From an uncultured Flavobacteriales bacterium (GTDB taxonomy: Bacteria; Bacteroidota; Bacteroidia; Flavobacteriales_D; Crocinitomicaceae), in contig CAJXMN010000010.1 in the NCBI GenBank assembly GCA_913056215.1, positions 1 through 48,709 on the forward strand: a stretch of 48,709 bases of DNA. Direction: 5' to 3'. The position numbers and the translations under genes were made by a program. The notes under the pieces were generated by a model. The model was given only the letters and a program-made list of their open reading frames with translations. It did no database searches and was not told the DNA's origin. Positions 36,417 through 45,182 of the stretch are shown here, in pieces (position 1 is the first letter of the stretch; the number at the start of each line of letters is the position of its first letter).

Positions 36417-37571
36417 ATGGATTTTTTCGATGAAACATTAAGCTCACTTTTGCTGCAAAACGATTGCGTTGTTATCCCTGCCTTTGGAGGATTCGTGGCG
36501 AGCACCGTTTCTGCAAAAATTGAACCCGCCAATGGTGTTATTACTCCTCCCCGAAAAGCACTGCGCTTTAACAGGAGCCTAACTGATAATGACGGGCTTC
36601 TTGTAAATGCTATTGCAAGCAAAAAAAACATCTCTTATGAAGAAGCTTATCTGCGCGTCAAAACAGATACACAAAAAATCCAGCGTCAATTGAACATTGG
36701 TGAACGTGTCCTTTTTCAAAATGTTGGCTATTTATATAAAAACAATAATGGTAAGGTTGCTTTTGAACAAGATCGTTTCTTCAACTTGCTTTTATCTTCT
36801 TACGGAATGGCAAACATACAGTTCATTCCCGCAGAAGAACAGATTCAACCAGCTCCCGACAATAAGTACTCTCCCCGTGAAAAAATACTGAAGCCAGCGC
36901 CAACCAGAGTGGAGCGAATAAAGACTACAAGTGCCCACACAAACGCTGACGTTATGGAACATCCTGCTACTAAAAAAGAGCGCAACACACTTAAAAAAGT
37001 GGTACGTATCGCTGCTGTTGCCGCCATTATTCCTGTTGCTTTTTACAGTTTTTGGATTCAAATGAAAACGGATGTATTGCAGTCTGGTGTTATTTATGCA
37101 TCGGACTTCAACCCCTTTCAGGACAATGCATCTGCCCAGTATGAGCGAAACACCAATAATATTAAGATCGAAAAGGATTCAGTGAAAACGGAAGGCACAT
37201 TGCACGCAATTACTTCTCACTTACAACCAAACAGTGGTGATGTTTTCTCATACCCAATTGATAAAGACCGGTTCATCCCAGTACGTTTTAACCCTAAAAA
37301 TAGGGTTGCTGAAAAAAGTACTACTCACACCCCGGGTGGAGCTTATCACGCCATTGTAGGGTCCTTTGAACAGCAATCAAATGCCAATGAGATGATACAA
37401 CGATTAAAAGCTGCTGGTTATGATGGTGAAATTATCGACGTTCACAACGGGCTGCATCGCGTTTCTGCAGCTCAAAAGAAAACAAGAGAGGCAGCCATAG
37501 CAACATTGAATCAACTCAAGAACGAGGGATGGTCTTCCTGGATTCTTAAGCATGAAACAACATCAAAATAA
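36417..37571 (+). CDS. Membrane protein with HU-CCDC81 and SPOR domains
   Basis: This 384-residue protein begins with a bacterial HU-CCDC81-type region (about 1-130; LLLQNDCVVIPAFGGFVAST). One membrane helix lies near 205-225 (VRIAAVAAIIPVAFYSFWI), and a SPOR domain of about 70 residues is near the C-terminus (GAYHAIVGSFEQQSNANEMI). In Bacteroidota this pairing is widespread; SPOR domains bind denuded peptidoglycan at division sites, and the HU-like domain may bind DNA or peptide in the cytoplasm, linking division to the nucleoid. The ATG at 36417 is preferred to an in-frame TTG at 36387 because homologues start close to the LLxxNDCVVIP motif. The C1 peptidase follows after six bases. Confidence 0.87.
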   Translation: MDFFDETLSSLLLQNDCVVIPAFGGFVASTVSAKIEPANGVITPPRKALRFNRSLTDNDGLLVNAIASKKNISYEEAYLRVKTDTQKIQRQLNIGERVLFQNVGYLYKNNNGKVAFEQDRFFNLLLSSYGMANIQFIPAEEQIQPAPDNKYSPREKILKPAPTRVERIKTTSAHTNADVMEHPATKKERNTLKKVVRIAAVAAIIPVAFYSFWIQMKTDVLQSGVIYASDFNPFQDNASAQYERNTNNIKIEKDSVKTEGTLHAITSHLQPNSGDVFSYPIDKDRFIPVRFNPKNRVAEKSTTHTPGGAYHAIVGSFEQQSNANEMIQRLKAAGYDGEIIDVHNGLHRVSAAQKKTREAAIATLNQLKNEGWSSWILKHETTSK

Positions 37572-37577
37572 TTAAGC

Positions 37578-38777
37578 ATGAAACATTACTTTCTTTCCGT
37601 CATTGGCCTGTTCTTTTTCTCTTTGAGTTATGCTCAAACAACAAATGCAGAGCATTCTGACTACGTTTTCACTGAAATTGCTCGTCACGATGCAACACCT
37701 GTCTTATCACAAGGTTATACGGGTACTTGCTGGAGCTTTTCAGCCCTCTCTTTTTTCGAATCTGAAATGATTCGAAAAGGCAACGAGAACCCTCCCGTTC
37801 TTTCCCAAATGTATGTTGTTCGAAAAGCTTACGAAGGAAAAGCGGAAAAGTATATCCGTATGGATGGTAAAATTAATTTTGCTCAGGGAGGCGCTTTTCA
37901 TGACATACCCTGGGTATTTCGAAACTATGGTATCGTACCCAATAAAGTTTACAACGGATTAAATTACGGGCTTGATAGACACAATCATAAAGAATTATAT
38001 CGCGGTTTAAATGGATACATGGAAGGCGTTTTAAAACACGTCAACAATAAAGGAAACAAACCGTTGTCTCCATCCTGGAAAGCTGGTTTTTCGGGTGTTT
38101 TAGATGCTTATCTTGGGGAAGATCCAACCTCCTTTACCTACAGGGGTAAGCAATTTACGCCAAAAAGCTTTGCTAAAGAGACAGCATTGAATATGGATGA
38201 TTACGTATCACTCACTGCTTTCAATCATTTTAAACCCTATCAGCAATGCATGTTAGCCATACAGGATAATTGGTCATGGGGAACGAGTTACAACGTTTCG
38301 CTCAAAGAGCTTCAAAAGGCTGCTGAACACGCCTTGAAAAACGGTTATACTGTAGCTTGGGGCGCCGATGTATCCGAAAAAGGATTTAATTTCAGAAAAG
38401 GTTTAGCCATCGTTCCAAAAGATGAAAGTACTATTAATGTTAGCGGAAACGACAACCAAAACTTTTCTGACGCTGGAGCTGATAAATCTTCCAATGCTTT
38501 TTATACACCAGTTGAAGAACAACTAATTACTCCAGAATTGCGACAAGAACAGTATAACAATAAAACGACAACAGATGACCACGGTATGCACATTACGGGA
38601 TTGTACAAGGAAAAAAACGGCACAAAATATTTTCTCGTCAAAAATTCTTGGGGTACCAACAATCATCCCGAGGGCTACTTGTACGTCTCCGAAAACTATT
38701 TTAAATTAAAAACAATTAATATCTACATACATAAAGACGCCTTGCCTGAGCCCTTAAAAAAGAAATTAAGTCTTTAA
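37578..38777 (+). CDS. Secreted C1-family cysteine peptidase (PepC/bleomycin-hydrolase type)
   Basis: This 399-residue exported protease has a signal peptide ending LSYAQ. The catalytic triad of the papain fold can be placed: Cys51 in QGYTGTCWSF, His335 in DDHGMHITG and Asn356 in VKNSWG. The insertions and the order resemble aminopeptidase C, a papain-like enzyme that is cytosolic and hexameric in most bacteria; the signal peptide here means a periplasmic or outer-membrane location, a pattern seen in several Bacteroidota. It lies six bases after the SPOR gene and 12 bases before the thioredoxin-fold gene, pointing to a single envelope-related operon. Confidence 0.9.
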   Translation: MKHYFLSVIGLFFFSLSYAQTTNAEHSDYVFTEIARHDATPVLSQGYTGTCWSFSALSFFESEMIRKGNENPPVLSQMYVVRKAYEGKAEKYIRMDGKINFAQGGAFHDIPWVFRNYGIVPNKVYNGLNYGLDRHNHKELYRGLNGYMEGVLKHVNNKGNKPLSPSWKAGFSGVLDAYLGEDPTSFTYRGKQFTPKSFAKETALNMDDYVSLTAFNHFKPYQQCMLAIQDNWSWGTSYNVSLKELQKAAEHALKNGYTVAWGADVSEKGFNFRKGLAIVPKDESTINVSGNDNQNFSDAGADKSSNAFYTPVEEQLITPELRQEQYNNKTTTDDHGMHITGLYKEKNGTKYFLVKNSWGTNNHPEGYLYVSENYFKLKTINIYIHKDALPEPLKKKLSL

Positions 38778-38789
38778 TTCAATCACCTT

Positions 38790-39476
38790 ATGCGTATTTT
38801 TTTTAGCATCGTTGCTTTCGCCATTTTGGTTTTAACTTATTTCTATGACCAATCTATCGTGTCTTGGGGCGTTGATAACAACTTCTCCTGGACTTTTTCA
38901 AAAATTCTTCCATGGTTAATTGTTTTGTTGATGAGTCTTTTAATCATGACGAGTCTGGTGCGAAGCTTCCAAAAACCCTCGTTAAAATTATTCTTAGCTT
39001 TCATTTTCCCCTTGTCTTTTTTAGGGATCATGTTTGCTATAAACCCCATCTATTCAGCTGATTTTGTAAAAAAAGGAACTGCTCGTGAATTAGATAACCA
39101 CCGACTCCTTGAGATTGTGGAAGCCTTTAAACCTAACTTTAATGGTATTGTAGCAATTGTTGACTCAAACTGTCCGTTTTGTCGCAAGGCTACGAGAGAG
39201 CAACTCAACATTATGGCTGAGCGCGACGTAAATATAGATATCGCACTCACATTGAATACTGCAGATCGAACCATTATTGATAATTATATCGAAGGCACCA
39301 ACTCTTCACAACTCAACTACCTTGTACATAAACCTTCTGAAGCATTAATTCAATTGACTGGTGGCGTTTTTCCAACCTTTGTTTACATCAAATCAGGACA
39401 AATCCGTCATCTATGGAAAAATAGTGAGTTGGGTTATCCCGCGCTAGACTGGATTGAAGGTGGGCTGCATAACTAA
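38790..39476 (+). CDS. Membrane protein with C-terminal thioredoxin-like domain (CPFC)
   Basis: This 228-residue protein has three predicted membrane helices in the first 90 residues (about 3-20, 38-60, 68-88), followed by a soluble domain with the redox motif Cys128-Pro-Phe-Cys131 in DSNCPFCRKATREQL and a cis-Pro-like GGVFPTFVYIKSG. That is a thioredoxin-fold domain facing the periplasm or cytoplasm, topology unresolved. It probably reduces or forms disulfides. The upstream neighbour 12 bases away is a cysteine peptidase whose active-site Cys must stay reduced, which offers a plausible but unproven partner. I do not recognise a named family. Confidence 0.75.
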   Translation: MRIFFSIVAFAILVLTYFYDQSIVSWGVDNNFSWTFSKILPWLIVLLMSLLIMTSLVRSFQKPSLKLFLAFIFPLSFLGIMFAINPIYSADFVKKGTARELDNHRLLEIVEAFKPNFNGIVAIVDSNCPFCRKATREQLNIMAERDVNIDIALTLNTADRTIIDNYIEGTNSSQLNYLVHKPSEALIQLTGGVFPTFVYIKSGQIRHLWKNSELGYPALDWIEGGLHN

Positions 39477-39714
39477 ACACTTACCGCTAGCAGCAAATCC
39501 CACCATCGATTTATTGAACACTAGAATAAGAATCAGTTTTTTTAAAAAAGCTTTCCAAAAGATACGTTTTCCTGGTTAGTAAACCCTTATTGTTAAATTG
39601 TTGAATAACAGTTGTATACATCTTTTTTGAAAAAGTTTTTAACAAGTTTTGTTTTTCTTTTCTCAAATAATGTTAATTTCGGCCTGTATTAAATAATCAC
39701 TAAAAAGTTTTATT

Positions 39715-39927
39715 ATGAAAACGAAAATGTTTTTTGCAGCAGCAGCTGTAGCGATGATCTCTCTTGCGTCTTGTAAGAAAGACTACGAATGTGAATGTAC
39801 ATATGAGCAAGGTGGAGCTACTGGTTCAGCTACTTACACGTATAACGATGTAAAGAAAGATGATGCCGAAGCTTCTTGCGATAATGCAGGTCAGTCAGGA
39901 TGGGATTGTACGCTTTCAGAAAAATAA
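39715..39927 (+). CDS. Small Cys-rich lipoprotein
   Basis: This 70-residue precursor has a lipoprotein signal (hydrophobic stretch, lipobox LASC at about 17-20). The mature part has four more Cys residues (YECECTYE, EASCDNAG, GWDCTLSE), enough for two disulfides, and a Gly/Thr-rich beta turn region between. Many Bacteroidota have small lipoproteins of this CKKDYxCxC type; no function is known. It stands alone, with a weak promoter (TAATTTCG, one mismatch, 39674-39681) and a good terminator, which suggests it is an independently expressed gene. Confidence 0.75.
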   Translation: MKTKMFFAAAAVAMISLASCKKDYECECTYEQGGATGSATYTYNDVKKDDAEASCDNAGQSGWDCTLSEK

Positions 39928-39948
39928 TTAAGTCCTAACTTAGTTATA

Positions 39949-39979
39949 AAAGGTACTACATAACGTAGTGCCTTTTTTT
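39949..39979 (+). terminator. Rho-independent terminator after the small lipoprotein gene
   Basis: An 11-bp stem (39949-39959 with 39965-39975, one G-U pair) with a five-base loop is followed by a run of Ts reaching 39979. Confidence 0.8.
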
Positions 39980-40002
39980 GTTTCTAACCATTGAACAACA
40001 TT

Positions 40003-41100
40003 ATGCAATACAAGCCGCTTTACGTTTTCTTTATATTGATAATTACATTGTCCTGTCAGGAACAACGCAAGGAACAACGCAAGGAACAACATTCGCATTC
40101 AAACTCTACAGTTTCAAAAGGAACCAAATTCCCTCATGAATTGTTAGATCCCGTCGACACTTCTGCTATTGTGTTCTACAATGTTGAAAATTTATTTGAT
40201 ACCATAGATGCACCAAATCGAGACGACGCAGCATTTTTACCTTCCAGCGAAAAACAGTGGAACAGCAAACGCTATGTGAAGAAATTGGAGAACCTCACTC
40301 AAGTACTTACTGCAGCATCCCCCAAAAACCCCATGCTCATTGGTCTTGCAGAAATAGAAAACCGATTTGTAGTTCACGAACTGTTGCAAACTGGAAGATT
40401 AAAAAACACAACATATCGCGTGGCCCACTTCGAATCTCCGGATCATCGTGGCATTGATGTAGCGCTGGCTTTTGACCACAAACGCTTCCACGTCGTTCAT
40501 AAAGAAGCGATCAAGGTGCGTATAGCGAAAGAACCCGATTTCAAAACTCGTGACATTCTATATACAAAAGGTATCACAAAAGACAGCAGTATTCTGCATG
40601 TTTTTGTTAATCACTGGTCGTCTCGTCGTGGTGGACAAGCTCAAAGTGAATATAAAAGGATTCGTGCAGCAAGAATTGTGCGGCAAAAGGTCGATAGTAT
40701 TCAAGCAAATGACGCGGCTGCATCTATAATCATCATGGGAGACTTCAATGATTACCCCACCAACCGTTCGGTAAGTAAAGTGCTTCAAGCCGGATCTCCT
40801 GAAAGTAAAGCTCTTCTCATAAACCTACTTTGGGAACAACACGCAACAAATCGAGGAACACATAATTACCGCGGTAATTGGGGCGCCCTCGATCAAATGA
40901 TTGTCTCACGACCATTAATTCAAAAAAACGGATTGTATTTATTAGATCAAAGTGCTTATATCGTGGATGACGATCGTTTTTTATACACCAAAGACGATGG
41001 TTCGCAAACGCCTAATCGCACGTATGGAGGGTCGAATTATTTCGGAGGCTATTCAGATCATTTGGCGATTTATACTTTACTCTGCACATCAAGTGACTAA
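40003..41100 (+). CDS. Endonuclease/exonuclease/phosphatase-family lipoprotein
   Basis: This 365-residue protein (ATG at 40003; an in-frame TTG at 39991 is less likely) has a lipobox ITLSC, so it is an exported lipoprotein. The EEP (DNase I-like) fold is clear: FYNVENLFD, GLAEIENRFV, VNHWSSRRGGQAQSEYKR, IMGDFNDYPTNRS and the final YSDHLAIYT, which supply the metal-binding Glu/Asp/Asn and catalytic His residues. It is probably a periplasmic or surface nuclease or phosphodiesterase. Just after the lipid Cys lies a short 12-base tandem repeat coding EQRK. The 3' end overlaps the convergent UbiA-like gene by 12 bases. Confidence 0.87.
   Translation: MQYKPLYVFFILIITLSCQEQRKEQRKEQHSHSNSTVSKGTKFPHELLDPVDTSAIVFYNVENLFDTIDAPNRDDAAFLPSSEKQWNSKRYVKKLENLTQVLTAASPKNPMLIGLAEIENRFVVHELLQTGRLKNTTYRVAHFESPDHRGIDVALAFDHKRFHVVHKEAIKVRIAKEPDFKTRDILYTKGITKDSSILHVFVNHWSSRRGGQAQSEYKRIRAARIVRQKVDSIQANDAAASIIIMGDFNDYPTNRSVSKVLQAGSPESKALLINLLWEQHATNRGTHNYRGNWGALDQMIVSRPLIQKNGLYLLDQSAYIVDDDRFLYTKDDGSQTPNRTYGGSNYFGGYSDHLAIYTLLCTSSD
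40059..40090 (+). repeat. Short tandem repeat, 12-base unit (about 2.7 copies)
   Basis: The unit GGAACAACGCAA occurs at 40059-40070 and 40071-40082, then as a partial copy at 40083-40090. It codes repeated Glu-Gln-Arg-Lys right after the lipobox, so copy-number change would alter only a tether length and keep the frame. Confidence 0.8.
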
Positions 41101-41901
41101 AAACATGGTGCTGAAAACAATAATCCAACCATCAATCCAGCCTGAAAAATACATTTCCGCTCTTTTGTCATCTGAGTATGCAATCAATGCAATCATACCT
41201 AAATATGCGCTATAAAATAGTGGGTTAAGCAAAAACAAATGGTTCAACCCAATCAATGTTCCTGCACTGAATAGAAGCAGAAGTGCACTCGTGTATTTGC
41301 TACGTTGTTTACCTAATAATTGAGGAATCGTTTTCTGTTGTTCATGATCATATGTCAAATCTCGTATATCAAAAGGAATGGTCGTTGCTAAAATATATAA
41401 AAAGACAACACAAGACATAATCAAGACATCTTCATTCCAGACACCCTCCCGATAAACGGGCCAAACAACACTCACCAAGGTCCAAACAAAAGCAATAAGG
41501 TAGATTTTTAAATAAGGTAGTTCCCTTAAAGCATTAAATCGCCATCCGCTGTAAGCATAAAAGAATCCCACTAATGTCAGCGCAATAATGAGGTAAACAT
41601 CGTTGGACAGTCCCAACAAAAGATAGGTAACCACTCCTCCGGCAGCGCCTAGCACGCATAGAATAGTAATTGCTCCTCTGTGAAGAACAAGCCATTTGTG
41701 ACGGTCAGAGGCCTGCTTTTCCACATCTTCAAAGCGCATTAAACGCTGAAGATTATATAGAAAAAGAGTCGCGAGTGTCACGCACCAGCCATAAAAGAGA
41801 GCATCAGAAAATGAGAAATACGAACTCACAGAGTAAGTCAACGTTCCTGCTGCCAGACTAACCAAAATATTACTATATATAATAAATCGTATCAAATGCA
41901 T
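41089..41901 (-). CDS. UbiA-superfamily-like polytopic membrane protein
   Basis: This 270-residue protein has about eight hydrophobic segments and resembles the UbiA prenyltransferase superfamily. The second Asp-rich motif is present (IPFDIRDLTYDHEQQKTIPQLLG, around residue 178). The first one, usually NDxxDxxxD, is replaced by NLQRLMRFEDVEKQASD near residue 50, which lacks the standard spacing. It may still bind magnesium-diphosphate or may have lost transferase activity. Bacteroidota carry a group of such short UbiA-like proteins without a known role. It is convergent with the nuclease lipoprotein gene (12-base overlap) and divergent from gcvP. Confidence 0.7.
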   Translation of the reverse strand: MHLIRFIIYSNILVSLAAGTLTYSVSSYFSFSDALFYGWCVTLATLFLYNLQRLMRFEDVEKQASDRHKWLVLHRGAITILCVLGAAGGVVTYLLLGLSNDVYLIIALTLVGFFYAYSGWRFNALRELPYLKIYLIAFVWTLVSVVWPVYREGVWNEDVLIMSCVVFLYILATTIPFDIRDLTYDHEQQKTIPQLLGKQRSKYTSALLLLFSAGTLIGLNHLFLLNPLFYSAYLGMIALIAYSDDKRAEMYFSGWIDGWIIVFSTMFLVT

Positions 41902-42019
41902 CTAAAAGAATGACAAAGAAAGGGAATTATTGTTGCGATCGATCAAACATCTGAAATTGATTAGAGTTCTAAGTCCCTTCCTCTGACCCCTTTGGCTCAA
42001 AAGAGACCGTATTATATAT

Positions 42020-42061
42020 GACAATTTATAGGTTTGATCCGTATACCTATCATCAATTGTC
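42020..42061. promoter_or_regulatory. Nested inverted repeat upstream of gcvP
   Basis: Outer arms GACAATT (42020-42026) and AATTGTC (42055-42061) enclose inner arms ATAGGT (42028-42033) and ACCTAT (42045-42050). It lies 61 bases upstream of the gcvP -33 element, so it would act as a DNA-level operator or as part of another transcript, not in the gcvP leader. No glycine-riboswitch core is visible. Confidence 0.4.
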
Positions 42062-42121
42062 GCTTAGGTTTGTTAGAGTGTCAGCATTTCAATGATGCTA
42101 TTTATATTTTATAAATAATTT

Positions 42122-42149
42122 TTGAAGCATCGTAGAAAGCGTATATTTG
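42122..42149 (+). promoter_or_regulatory. Promoter of gcvP
   Basis: TTG (42122-42124) and a perfect -7 box TATATTTG (42142-42149) are 17 bases apart. The ATG at 42174 is 24 bases past the -7 box. A small hairpin (AGCAT 42083-42087, ATGCT 42095-42099) lies just upstream. Confidence 0.65.
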
Positions 42150-42173
42150 TAGTCTCAATTAAAAGTAACAGTC

Positions 42174-45062
42174 ATGGGTGCATTTTCTAAGCGGCATATC
42201 GGTTCTTCGGCGGCAGAAGAGCAAGAAATGTTGAATACAATTGGAATCGATTCAGTAGATGAATTAATGAAGCTAACGATTCCTGAAAGAATCCGGTTGA
42301 AATCTGACCTTAACATCAGTTCTGCATTAACTGAGAAACAATTTCTGGACCATATTGGAGGGTTGGCAATTCAAAACAAAGTTTTTAAGTCATACATTGG
42401 ATTAGGATACAGCGAAACTAATGTTCCTCCGGTTATTCAGCGTAATGTTTTGGAAAACCCTGGGTGGTATACTGCATATACCCCGTATCAAGCGGAAATT
42501 TCACAGGGAAGGCTTGAAGCCCTGCTCAATTTTCAAACAATGATCATGGATCTTACAGGGCTGGAAATAGCCAATGCATCTTTATTAGATGAGGCCACTG
42601 CGGCCGCTGAAGCCATGATTATGTTTTTTAATGCACGCAAACGTGCCGATGTAAAAGCGGGAAAAAACAAGTTTTTTGTATCTAAATATTGTTATCCTCA
42701 AACTATAGATGTAATTCAAGGTAGGGCTCATCATTTAGGAATTGAATTGATTTTCGGCGATCCGACAGATTTTGATTTAAACGATGATCAAATTTTTGGT
42801 GCGCTCGTACAGTATCCCGATGCGCTTGGTCGTGTTAAAGACCTCCGTGGGTTTATCACTAATTTATCTGAAAACAACGTAAAGGTAGCGGTTGCAGCAG
42901 ATATAATGTCCCTCGTTCTATTGGAAGCTCCTGGTAAAATGGGAGCAGATGTTGTATGTGGTTCAACACAACGATTCGGAGTTCCAATGGGATATGGCGG
43001 ACCACATGCTGCTTATTTTGCCACGAAGGAATCTTTTAAACGACATGTTCCCGGTCGAATCATAGGTGTTTCCAAAGATAAAGACGGTAATGTTGCTTAT
43101 CGTATGGCCCTTCAAACACGCGAACAACACATCAAACGCGATAAAGCTACTTCAAATATTTGTACCGCTCAGGCGCTGTTAGCCGTTATGGCAGGAATGT
43201 ATGCCGTTTATCATGGTCCGGAAGGATTGAAAGAAATAGCTCAGACCATTCATAACCAAACAGCTACCATACATAAGGCGATAGAAAAGATCGGATATCA
43301 AATTTTACACGATGACTATTTCGATACCATCTGGGTTCAAACACCAGAAGGCATATCGTGTGATGAACTGAAGAAAGTCTGTGAAGAGCATCACATTAAC
43401 CTGAGTTATGTGGATAATCAAACATTCACAATCAGTGTTGGTGAGCGCACCAATGAAGAAGAAGTAAAAGGTCTCGTCGGTGTATTGGAACTAGCTGCTC
43501 ATCAGAGATCACAGGAAGTGGCATTTGTTACTTCAGAAGTCAATAGAGAGCTCGCCCGCAAAACGAAAATTCTCACACACGATGTGTTTAACAAGTATCA
43601 TTCAGAGACTAAAATGATGCGGTACCTTAAAAAGCTAGAGAATAAGGATTTATCACTTGTTCACTCGATGATTCCACTTGGCTCTTGCACAATGAAGTTG
43701 AATGCTTCTGCGCAATTAATGCCGATTACATGGCCCGAGTTTGCTAATATCCACCCCTACGCACCAGTAAGTCAGGCTAGAGGTTATCATAATATGTTTA
43801 GAGAACTCGAAAATGATTTGTGTGAGATTACAGGATTCCATTCTGTTTCACTGCAGCCCAACTCAGGAGCTCAAGGTGAATATGCCGGATTGATGGTAAT
43901 TAAGGCTTATCACGAAGCCAACGATAATCCGGAACGCAATATTTGTATTATTCCATCTTCGGCTCATGGTACCAACCCTGCGTCTGCTGTAATGGCTGGC
44001 TTTAAAGTTGTTGTTACCAAGTGTGATGATAAAGGAAATATTGACATCCAGGATTTAAAGGAAAAAGTTGAAAAACACAAGGAAAACCTCGGTGCTTTGA
44101 TGGTCACTTACCCTTCTACACATGGTGTGTTTGAAGCTGATATTATGGAGATTACACAACTTATTCATGATAACGGAGGTCAAGTTTATATGGACGGAGC
44201 AAACATGAATGCTCAAGTTGGGTTAACCAATCCTGGAAATATTGGAGCCGATGTTTGTCACCTCAATTTACACAAGACATTTGCTATCCCTCACGGAGGA
44301 GGAGGGCCTGGAATGGGCCCTATCGGTGTCGCTGAACACCTTTCCCCCTTCTTGCCTGGAAGTGTGAGTATCGAAGGTGTTGGAGGTAAGAATGCTATTC
44401 ATGGTATATCTGGAGCGCCTTATGGAAGTGCTTTGATCTTATTGATTAGTTACGCTTATATCAAAATGCTAGGCTCAAAAGGATTGAGATCTTCTACGGA
44501 AATGGCAATTGTTAATGCCAATTATATCCGGGCACGCCTCAAAGACCACTACGGAATACTATACGCGGGCGAGAACAATACCGTCGCTCACGAAATGATT
44601 CTCGATTGCCGATCGTTCAAAAAATCGGCAAGCATTGAGGTCGGTGATATTGCTAAGCGACTAATTGACTACGGCTTTCACTCGCCAACCGTTTCCTTCC
44701 CAGTAGCAGGAACGCTCATGATTGAGCCGACAGAGTCAGAAGATAAAGAAGAACTCGACCGTTTTTGCGACGCCATGATTAGTATTCGGGAAGAAATTAA
44801 AGAAATTGAAACCGGTTTTGCCGACAAGCAAAACAACATATTGAAGAATGCCCCTCACACGGCGGATTGCATCATCAACAAAGATTGGGAGTACGAATAC
44901 TCTCCTCAGGAAGCTGCTTACCCTTTACCCTATTTAAAAGAGCAAAAGTTCTGGGTATCTGTTCGGCGCGTAGATGACGCTTATGGTGACCGCAACTTGA
45001 TGTGTTCATGCCCCGCAGTTTCATCCTATGCTGAAGAGCAAGATGAAGAGGCAATAGCTTAA
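42174..45062 (+). CDS. gcvP: Glycine dehydrogenase (decarboxylating), P-protein, single-chain type
   Basis: The P-protein of the glycine cleavage system decarboxylates glycine with PLP and passes the aminomethyl group to the lipoyl H-protein. The 962-residue chain is full length for the fused (alpha-beta in one polypeptide) form. It starts FSKRHIGSS, has PYQAEISQGRLEALLNFQTM in the first half, SMIPLGSCTMKLNA and GEYAGLMVIKAYHEA in the second, and the PLP lysine at Lys701 in LHKTFAIPHGGGGPGMGPIGV. The other subunits (gcvT, gcvH) are not in the window. It is monocistronic, with its own promoter and terminator. Confidence 0.97.
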   Translation: MGAFSKRHIGSSAAEEQEMLNTIGIDSVDELMKLTIPERIRLKSDLNISSALTEKQFLDHIGGLAIQNKVFKSYIGLGYSETNVPPVIQRNVLENPGWYTAYTPYQAEISQGRLEALLNFQTMIMDLTGLEIANASLLDEATAAAEAMIMFFNARKRADVKAGKNKFFVSKYCYPQTIDVIQGRAHHLGIELIFGDPTDFDLNDDQIFGALVQYPDALGRVKDLRGFITNLSENNVKVAVAADIMSLVLLEAPGKMGADVVCGSTQRFGVPMGYGGPHAAYFATKESFKRHVPGRIIGVSKDKDGNVAYRMALQTREQHIKRDKATSNICTAQALLAVMAGMYAVYHGPEGLKEIAQTIHNQTATIHKAIEKIGYQILHDDYFDTIWVQTPEGISCDELKKVCEEHHINLSYVDNQTFTISVGERTNEEEVKGLVGVLELAAHQRSQEVAFVTSEVNRELARKTKILTHDVFNKYHSETKMMRYLKKLENKDLSLVHSMIPLGSCTMKLNASAQLMPITWPEFANIHPYAPVSQARGYHNMFRELENDLCEITGFHSVSLQPNSGAQGEYAGLMVIKAYHEANDNPERNICIIPSSAHGTNPASAVMAGFKVVVTKCDDKGNIDIQDLKEKVEKHKENLGALMVTYPSTHGVFEADIMEITQLIHDNGGQVYMDGANMNAQVGLTNPGNIGADVCHLNLHKTFAIPHGGGGPGMGPIGVAEHLSPFLPGSVSIEGVGGKNAIHGISGAPYGSALILLISYAYIKMLGSKGLRSSTEMAIVNANYIRARLKDHYGILYAGENNTVAHEMILDCRSFKKSASIEVGDIAKRLIDYGFHSPTVSFPVAGTLMIEPTESEDKEELDRFCDAMISIREEIKEIETGFADKQNNILKNAPHTADCIINKDWEYEYSPQEAAYPLPYLKEQKFWVSVRRVDDAYGDRNLMCSCPAVSSYAEEQDEEAIA

Positions 45063-45095
45063 GAATTCTTGAACTTTTTAATTTTTTAATTTTAT

Positions 45096-45137
45096 GATAT
45101 GAAGGGGGTGAATGCCTCTCCTTCATATCTTTTTTTG
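45096..45137 (+). terminator. Rho-independent terminator after gcvP
   Basis: A perfect 10-bp stem (45096-45105 with 45120-45129) has a 14-base loop and is followed by eight Ts. Confidence 0.8.
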
Positions 45138-45182
45138 TTGTTGGATTTTTTCTATTCGCAATTTGGCCCGAAAAACTTCCTG

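Noticed and set aside
42020-42173. Glycine riboswitch in front of gcvP
   Set aside because: No conserved riboswitch core could be found, and the predicted promoter leaves only a short leader.
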